Source of the DNA: Fallopia convolvulus
Taxonomy: Eukaryota > Streptophyta > Magnoliopsida > Caryophyllales > Polygonaceae
Assembly (NCBI GenBank): GCA_964016875.1
Contig: OZ024719.1
Span: forward strand, 70,379,224-70,443,223
Direction of reading: 5' to 3'
DNA length: 64,000 nucleotides
Shown here: in pieces, positions 57,074 through 64,000 of the stretch
Layout: each line of letters starts with the position of its first letter
How positions within the stretch are numbered: the first letter of the stretch is position 1
Made by a program: the position numbers and the translations under genes
The notes under the pieces: model-generated
What the model saw: only the letters and a program-made list of their open reading frames with translations
What the model was told of the DNA's origin: nothing
The model's database searches: none

Positions 57074-60000
57074 ATGTACACCGTTCAATCTCATGGAGTC
57101 ATTGTCGCGAGATTTCACATCTTCGATTGGCTCACATTGCTCGTACTCATCGCAATACAAGCCACAATCGAGCTCGTAATCCATCCTTTCCATCGGTTCG
57201 TGAGCAAAGATATGATGGCTGATCTCATGTTCCCTTTGAAGCCTAATACTGTCCCTTCGTGGACTGTCCCTGTAATTAATCAACTAACCTCTCTCTCTTG
57301 ATCATTTAATTACTTGATTGATTACTTTTTAAGTACAAAGTATCAAGATCTTAATTATAAGTCTTATATATGTGTGTACATTTTGTAGTTGTATGCCGGG
57401 GTGTTGCCCATTGTTGTATTTGTGTTCTTCTATCTCCGGAGGAGAAACGTATATGATTTGCATAACGCCATTCTTGGTAAGTTTTTATTATTGTTCAATT
57501 TCTAATTTATTACTCTCACAAAATAGTAATTTTTACACGTTTTTTATGTTTAATTTGTGGTTGGGGTTATGTCTACGAAGGCGCGGATCGAGCGACTGGC
57601 TAGGACAGCTCCAGCCCGCCCCAAAAATAAAAATAAAAAAAGGAAAAATTAAAGTCATTTAATAATAAAATAATGGAAATTAAGTTAGTTTTAGTACTAA
57701 ATAAATAAGTGAAAATGAAGGTAAATTTAACCTACGGAGATAAATTTAGTACGACATAGGTGTAAAGATATATAAATCTAACCTAACGCATTCCTAGAAT
57801 TTTATTTCTGGTTTCGTCTCTGTTTACGAGCAAGGCTGTTGTACGCAATGTTGGCGACAGCAATCGTGACGAGTGCTTTAAAGAACGGAGTTGGTCGACC
57901 GAGGCCGGATTTCTTTTGAAGTTGCTTTCCTGAGGGAAATGAAGTATGTACAAATGAATGAATTGATTGATTTTCATATTAATTAAAGATGATATGTTTT
58001 GCTTAAAAGTGCATTATTATGAATTTATGAATCTCATCTTAATTCTTCTTCAATTATTATTTTTTTTTGGCAGAAATATGATAGTCTTGGCAATGTAGTA
58101 TGCAACGGTAAAAAGAGCGACATCTTTGAGGGATGCAGTTTTCCTAGCGGCCACTCCTCTAGTAAGTAGATTCATTACTTAACCTAGCAACTTCCTCCAT
58201 TAAAATAAATTTGTCGTTTTAGAATTGAGAATTCGCTCAAAATACTTAGAAAAAAGAGAGAAGAAAAGATCTCTCATAACAGATTTCGATTGCTTTGCAA
58301 AATAGTTTTACAATCAACTTTAAAGTGTCTTTTATATACTAAAGGTTACAGCTTGTTAACTGTCAAGCGTAGCAACTACTACACTTAACTAGCTAACTCA
58401 CAAGAATTTATCTTAAAAATTAAGAAAATCGCTTGATTTGACTTAAATATCCTCAATCTTGGTAAAAAGAGTGATAACCTAGCACATGCTCTCCTATGAT
58501 CTATTTCGTAGTTTTTTAAGTTAATGAAAGAGATTAAGGAAGTTGTTAGTGCAGTGTCATTTGCAGGGCTAGGATTCCTGTCATTGTACTTGGCCGCAAG
58601 GCCACGTCGCCAAGCTCTGCGTCGTCTTCCTACCGCTCTTGGCTGCGACGTTGGTTGCCATTTCTCGGGTCGACGATTACTGGCACCACTGGGAAGACGT
58701 GTTCATCGGTGGCTTGTTAGGTTAGATACTATAACTGATTCAATATTAATTAGCTAATTAGTCAACTTAATTATATTCCCAAGTGGGTTTATTGTTCTAA
58801 ACATCTGTGCACGTTAAGAAGAACCTTTAGAAATTGATCCTTAGACATGTACTATAATTTAGTTACTTCTCTCCATGATGCTCAATTGACAATGCATATT
58901 ATAAATATATAAATTATACTCCTTAATTATTGTTTTATGGAATTAATTAACTAACTTGGGATCGATGGATGTGTTGTTTTGTGGTGGATGAAGGGTTCGT
59001 GGTGGCGTTGTTCTGCTACCACCAGTTCTTCCCTCCACCATATGATGTCAACGGTATGTATCTCTATACATGAGCTTAATTTTATTTTAGTGCTTGTATT
59101 CGGCTGTGCGTTATTTAATTTCCAAAGTACACTATAAGTCTATAACATGTTTGCAAACTGAACATAAGGTTCTAGCCCTAAATCATATAAGAATGGGTAG
59201 GGTAACTTATTGAGTTATATACTAAGCAATTTTAGTTTTCAGTTTTCTATATATAGGATAACTCTTGTAAACTTGGTATAGCCAATAGTTAAAAGCCCTC
59301 GGATTGGCAACCACTCCAAATAAGAGAATACCATAGAAAAGTATTTTTATACTAAGAAATTTTTCTTTTTGTATAGTTCACACTTTTGTTGTGATTGATG
59401 GTTGTGAGGTTTTTAATTTGATGTACTAATGAAAACAAGTATATAAAAGCGAGGAATAATTGAAAATCAATTTAAAGATTAGAGACCAAATAGAATCTAA
59501 AATACATGGCAAATGTATTGGGCTTTTCCGAGAAGCAGGCCCATTCACAACAAACATCAATTCAGCTCATTACCTCCAAATCGGGTTTGACCCCCGGGAA
59601 AGTCCTGATCAGTTAGTTTACTCTACCAAGTTCTATACGTCATTTTACTATGCCAATTTTAGGTCATTAAACAAGATTTAATTAACACAACAGGCCGTAA
59701 TGAGTTCTAGCCCATGTAATGGTTGACTTATATAGGTGGCCAACTGACTTATTAGATACGGCTCTTACTGTCTTACATATTTAGGAGATATGGCCTAAGT
59801 AGATGTACGTATAATCGTATATATGTGCAAGTGTACATACGGAGTATTATTTATGTAAGAGCGTATCTAATAATAGTATTTTGGTTAAGTGTGTGATTTT
59901 TTTTTAAAAAAGACTATTATTTCAACAAAAAAAAGACTATTATATAGGTGATACTCCTTTGTTATTATTGTGTGCATTTTTTTCGATTTTTTTAGAAAAT

Positions 60001-60246
60001 ATCATTATTAAAAATACTCTAAACTATCTCATGATCGAGTGTTTGTAATTTTTTTTATATAAATAATTTTATTCAGGACGGGAACCTTATGCAAGCTTAC
60101 TAGCATTGGAGGAGTTGCATAGAGATGATGAAGAAGAAAGAGCGTCTGCAAGTGATCAGATAGTGGAGGATACCAACACTGAAGCTCACAATAATGGTTA
60201 CTTGAATTCTCAAAACAGACAAATCAATATAGATTCCCATGTATAA
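57074..60246 (+). pseudogene. Lipid phosphate phosphatase (PAP2 family) pseudogene, 7 exons
   Basis: Exon remnants: 57074-57271, 57389-57476, about 57831-57943, 58074-58161, 58555-58720, 58994-59053, 60077-60246. The three PAP2 motifs can be read: LKNGVGRPRP (K-x6-RP), PSGH and SRVDDYWHHWED. The start MYTVQSHGVIVARFHIFDW and the FPPPYD segment identify the LPP1/2-like group, membrane enzymes that dephosphorylate phosphatidic acid and related lipids. Disruptions: TGA directly after PDFF, where the family has Trp; a deletion in exon 5 between LYLAA and GHVAKLC that removes about nine codons and shifts the frame; exon 4-5 junction lacking the Trp of HTSW; a MITE in intron 2 with an unclear exon 3 acceptor. 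Other splice sites remain intact, so the loss is probably recent. A truncated protein of about 120 aa is the most that could be made. Confidence 0.85.
57580..57822. mobile_element. Probable hAT-like MITE in LPP intron 2
   Basis: An insert ending TTCTGGTTTCGTCTCTG and beginning GGCGCGGATCGAGC, with CTCCAGCCCGCCCC near the left end, resembles degenerate hAT MITEs of the CAG(A/G)GGCGGATCCAG type. The 8-bp words TCTACGAA and TTTACGAG on either side may be a decayed target duplication. It sits directly next to exon 3 and may have displaced the splice acceptor. Confidence 0.45.
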
Positions 60247-61570
60247 AAAAAAAAAAAAAAGCTTAATGCGATTGCTACATGTAAGATTATATGTTTGGAT
60301 CATACATTAAAGCACATTATCTGACATATGTAATGCATGATTCAAACAAACCCTTAAGTATTTAAATGGTTAATTTCCTTGCACAAAATGTTCAAAATAG
60401 AATCAATCCTACCAAGACGCGTTAGCAAATGAAATATTTGATATATGCTCCGTATTAATTTTTTGCGTCTTATTTATATCAGCCTTTGTAATTAATTAAT
60501 TGGATTTTAAATTTGAATAAACATGTTTTTATACAAAGTATATAAATAAATATTTTACCTTCGCTAAAAAATTAATAGTTCAGACCATCCATTCATTATA
60601 TGAAAAGAAAACTTAAAAATATGTTTTCGGACAGACATCTAGTCAAGCAGTTAAGTTTTTAAGAAAGTTTCCCGAAATTTCCAATTCAACTCTTATGGAC
60701 AACGTCTTTCAACTAAAAAAAAGAAGTTAAAACTATCAAAATTTATTTTTAAAAATTGCTTTTAATGGTACATTTAATATAGAAAATTAAAACTATCAAA
60801 TTTTACATTAAAAAAGAAGAAGTTAAAACTATCAAATTTTCTTCTTGGTGGATTCGTTGTACTAAATAAGTTCTTCTTTAATTTTTTGGATTTTTTTTCA
60901 CTTAATCTAAAAGTACAACTTTTTAAATCTGCGATGTCGTCGACAATAGTGTTTAATATATGTTTAGTTCTCGATTGGGACACTTATCGAAAATTTCCAA
61001 TTTGTCGACTTGATTTTTTGTCATCTACAATAATTTTTAGTAATGGCTCTAACACTAAATTTCAGAACCTATATTAATTTAAGAGGTACTAAGATAAACT
61101 AAAATAAAAGATAATTATAAAGCTATTTTTTTTAAATCTGAGGATATTTTTTAAAACTTACTAATTAATTTTTAATTATCTAAAAGTAATGGAAATAAAA
61201 TACAAATAATACAAATAAAAGGATAAGAACCGTAAATAACTAAATAAAAACTGGACCGTTGAGCAAAAGTACCAGGCCGCCTAGAACGACCCAAATTTGC
61301 TACAATCCGTTGACTTTCTCAAAATAGAATCCTCCCACGCTCTAGCTAGCTATGTAGGTTGTCAAGTTCCCAAATTTTGCTTGTGCAATAACTAGTCCAA
61401 AGACCTTACTAAATTACTTGTCTGTTCCCAATGATAAGAGATCATCATAGCTAGCAAGTGTTTATTTAAGAGCGTTTTTTTTCCCTCATAGAGTACTACT
61501 CTCCACAGAGGAATGAACAAGAAGAGATCGAAAAACCAATTAAATCTTTCAATCTCTCAAGTCTATAAAG
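60247..61570. other. Intergenic region between LPP pseudogene and BAT1
   Basis: AT-rich. It contains an imperfect repeat of AAAACTATCAAATTTTA near 60720-60840. The last 100-150 bases are probably the BAT1 promoter and leader (GAGTACTACTCTCC, then an A-rich leader). No gene is supported. Confidence 0.45.
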
Positions 61571-63974
61571 ATGGTGGCTCAAATGAGCAAGAAAGAGTCT
61601 TTACCGACGCAAAATGGAATCCGGGTCCTTGAAGTGGATTCGGGTCAAACCCGTCTCAATGCACTTGGCTACAAGCAAGAGCTCAAGCGTGAACTCTCGT
61701 AAGATCCAAGCTAGAATCTTGAATTTTAACCAAATGGGTACTTTTAATTTTGCTCAAATCTTTCTGGGTCTTGCTTGATTTCAAGTTTTTGTTGGTGCAG
61801 GGTGATCTCAAACTTTGCCTTCTCATTCTCAATCATATCTGTGATAACTGGTGTGACCACGCTGTATAACACTGGATTGAATTTTGGCGGGCCGGTGGTG
61901 ATGGTGTATGGCTGGTTTATAGCGGGCACCTTCACCATGTTTGTGGGCTTGTCAATGGCGGAGATTTGCTCATCTTATCCTACTTCTGGTGGACTCTACT
62001 ATTGGAGTGCTAGTCTTGCTGGTGGGAAATGGTCTCCTTTTGCCTCTTGGATCACTGGCTGGTATGCTAATATTCTATCACTTTGAATTTAGTTTCTTTT
62101 TTTGGCCTTTTAAGATGTTCAATGTTGCTGATGCATTCTTAAATTTGTAATTCTCTTGCAGGTTTAACATTGTTGGTCAGGTAATATAGAGAATTGTACA
62201 AACTCCAAAATTCCTTTAGTATGGTATGGTTTTATAGATGTTATTACATAGGATTTCAACTTGTGCTTAATGAATTTTCAGTGGGCGACTACAACAAGTG
62301 TGGATTTCTCACTTGCACAACTCTTGCAAGTGATTCTTCTTCTTAGTACAGGAGGGAAAAATGGTGGTGGATATGAGGCCTCAAAGTATGTTGTGATTGG
62401 TCTTCATGGAGGAATTCTTCTTCTCCATGCTATCTTGAATAGTCTTCCCATCTCAGTGTTATCCTTCTTTGGACAGATTGCAGCTGGTTGGAATATTTTT
62501 GGTATGACATCAATTTCTAACAACAAAATTGAAAAAAGGAAGAAATTTCAAATTATGTAATCTGAAATTGATCTTGTTGGTTTTTAGGTGTCTTTGTACT
62601 CATGATTGCCGTCCCCATAGTTGCAAAGGAAAGGGCAAGTGCAGAGTTTGTTTTCACTCATTTTAATGCTGATAATGAGAATGGTGTTCATAGTAAGCCT
62701 TACATCTTTGTTCTTGGGCTTATTATGAGCCAATACACATTAGGAGGATACGACGCGTCTGCTCATATGGTGAGTTCTGTTTCTCTTATAACTTTCTATA
62801 TCATCCTAAGTCAATTTTGTTAGTTTCATTCCTTGAAAATTGCTTCCTTGCAGACAGAGGAAACGAAAGACGCAGATAGGAACGGACCGATAGGAATAAT
62901 CAGCTCAATTGGCATATCTATAGTTGTTGGATGGGCTTACATTGTTGGAATCACATTTGCAGTCAAAGACATTCCTCATCTTTTGAGCAGTGATAATGAT
63001 GCTGGTGGCTATGCCATTGCACAAATATTCTACGAAGCGTTTAAAAGTAGATATGGCACCGGGATTGGAGGTATACTTAGCTTAGGAGTAGTAGCCATCG
63101 CCATATTCTTCTGTGGCATGAGTTGCATTACCAGCAATTCCAGGTAAACACATTACATTCACAATATATAACTCAGTTTAATTTCCTCTCTAATGTGGTT
63201 TCATCACTTTTCTTATACTGCCAAATTTTCCTTCACAGAATGGTCTATGCTTTCTCAAGAGATGGAGCCATGCCCTTTTCGCCATTTTGGCATAAAGTCA
63301 ATAGTCAAGAAATCCCCATCAATACTGTTTGGCTCTCAGCATTCATCTCCTTCAGTATGGCATTGACGGTGAGCACACATGAGCTAGGCATATGTTTATC
63401 AAGTGTAATCGAAATTGTTGAGAATATGCATTCCCACATTTGAAAGTGGTGGTTTTAGCATGAGACTCCACTGGACTTGTGTGATGGACCCAACACACAT
63501 ATGCGCACTGAAAGTCGTGTGCACCCACCACGTTAACGGCTCACAGACTTTAATAGAAACACACCCTTCTTGTACATTTATACTCTATTATATGTATTGA
63601 TATTTGCTTATGTGATACTTTTGCAGTCTCTTGTGAGCTTAGTGGCATTTCAAGCAATGGTGTCAACAGCAACAGTTGGAATGTACATTGCATATGCATT
63701 GCCCATATTTTTCAGAGTGACATTGGCAAGAAAGTCATTCATTCCAGGACCATTCAATTTAGGTCGGTATGGATTGATTGTTGGTTGGATCGCGGTTCTT
63801 TGGGTGGCAACCATTTCGGTTCTTTTCTCCTTGCCGGTTGCTTATCCTGTTACCGTTGATACGCTGAACTATACTCCTGTTGCTGTGGGCAGCCTCCTGA
63901 TCCTCACTGTTGGTTCATGGATTCTTAGTGCAAGATTTTGGTTTAAAGGTCCAATTACCAACTTAGATACTTGA
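61571..63974 (+). CDS. Amino-acid/GABA permease of the APC family (BAT1-like), 8 exons
   Basis: Exons: 61571-61698, 61801-62061, 62162-62180, 62282-62501, 62588-62769, 62854-63143, 63239-63368, 63627-63974. All are GT-AG and in phase, giving 525 aa, close to Arabidopsis BAT1. Hydrophobic segments throughout fit about 12 transmembrane helices. Family landmarks: FSIISVITGVTTLYNTGLNF, SMAEICSSYPTSGGLYYWSA, GGYDASAHMTEETKDAD, RMVYAFSRDGAMPFSPFW and FIPGPFNLGRYG. BAT1 relatives move amino acids or GABA across membranes; substrate and membrane (plasma, Golgi or mitochondrial) cannot be told from sequence. Exon 3 is only 19 nt. No disruption was seen. The start is the first ATG in frame and precedes a hydrophilic N-tail of about 43 residues. 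Confidence 0.93.
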
Positions 63975-64000
63975 ATTGTAGTATTTGTGTGTAAAGATAT

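Noticed and set aside
59460..59681. 73-codon frame within the LPP pseudogene's last intron
   Set aside because: No recognised domain, and it lies in an intron-like region between exons 6 and 7.

Overview
The window is nuclear DNA of a eudicot plant. It has spliceosomal genes with GT-AG introns, AT-rich intergenic DNA, Cassandra TRIM elements, Ty1-copia, Ty3-gypsy and L1-type retroelements, and plant-type gene families. The species cannot be fixed from sequence alone.

Layout. From 1 to about 21.6 kb is a nest of decayed retroelements: an L1-type LINE 3' half (minus, 1.8-4.2 kb), copia debris, two Cassandra TRIMs in opposite orientation (6859-7370 plus; 7980-8485 minus), another copia remnant and a gypsy tail with LTR, a retroposed insert with a 17-bp target duplication (11367-11823), and a 5.8-kb copia element (13655-19491) with 5-bp target duplication. 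LINE and Tat-type gypsy fragments follow. The only likely gene in this part is a 74-codon membrane-peptide ORF (12688-12912).

Genes. An intronless F-box gene (22647-23918) has its only nearby ATG out of frame. ELP2, the Elongator WD40 subunit (10 exons, 26391-31209, 847 aa), is followed head-to-tail by SDA1, a 60S ribosome-biogenesis factor (15 exons, 31938-36797, 795 aa) with two telo-box-like motifs in its leader. About 8 kb of AT-rich DNA holds only inverted-repeat elements and microsatellites. A two-exon PB1-domain gene lies on the minus strand (45013-47364, 725 aa). A decayed LINE (48.0-52.3 kb), a long-armed foldback element and a hAT MITE follow. A lipid phosphate phosphatase pseudogene (57074-60246) has a nonsense codon, a frameshifting deletion and a MITE in an intron. 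The window ends with a complete BAT1-type amino-acid transporter (8 exons, 61571-63974, 525 aa).

The most unusual signal is inside the 13.7-19.5 kb copia element. More than twenty short perfect hairpins share one loop motif (C-Y-W-GAA-G, often followed by T) while their 4- to 9-bp stems all differ. All are on the sense strand, and they run from the leader through the remnants of the integrase and reverse transcriptase regions. I know of no described feature that explains them. The intact genes are housekeeping or transport genes and do not form a pathway; the two adjacent ones (ELP2, SDA1) both serve translation, through tRNA modification and ribosome assembly.
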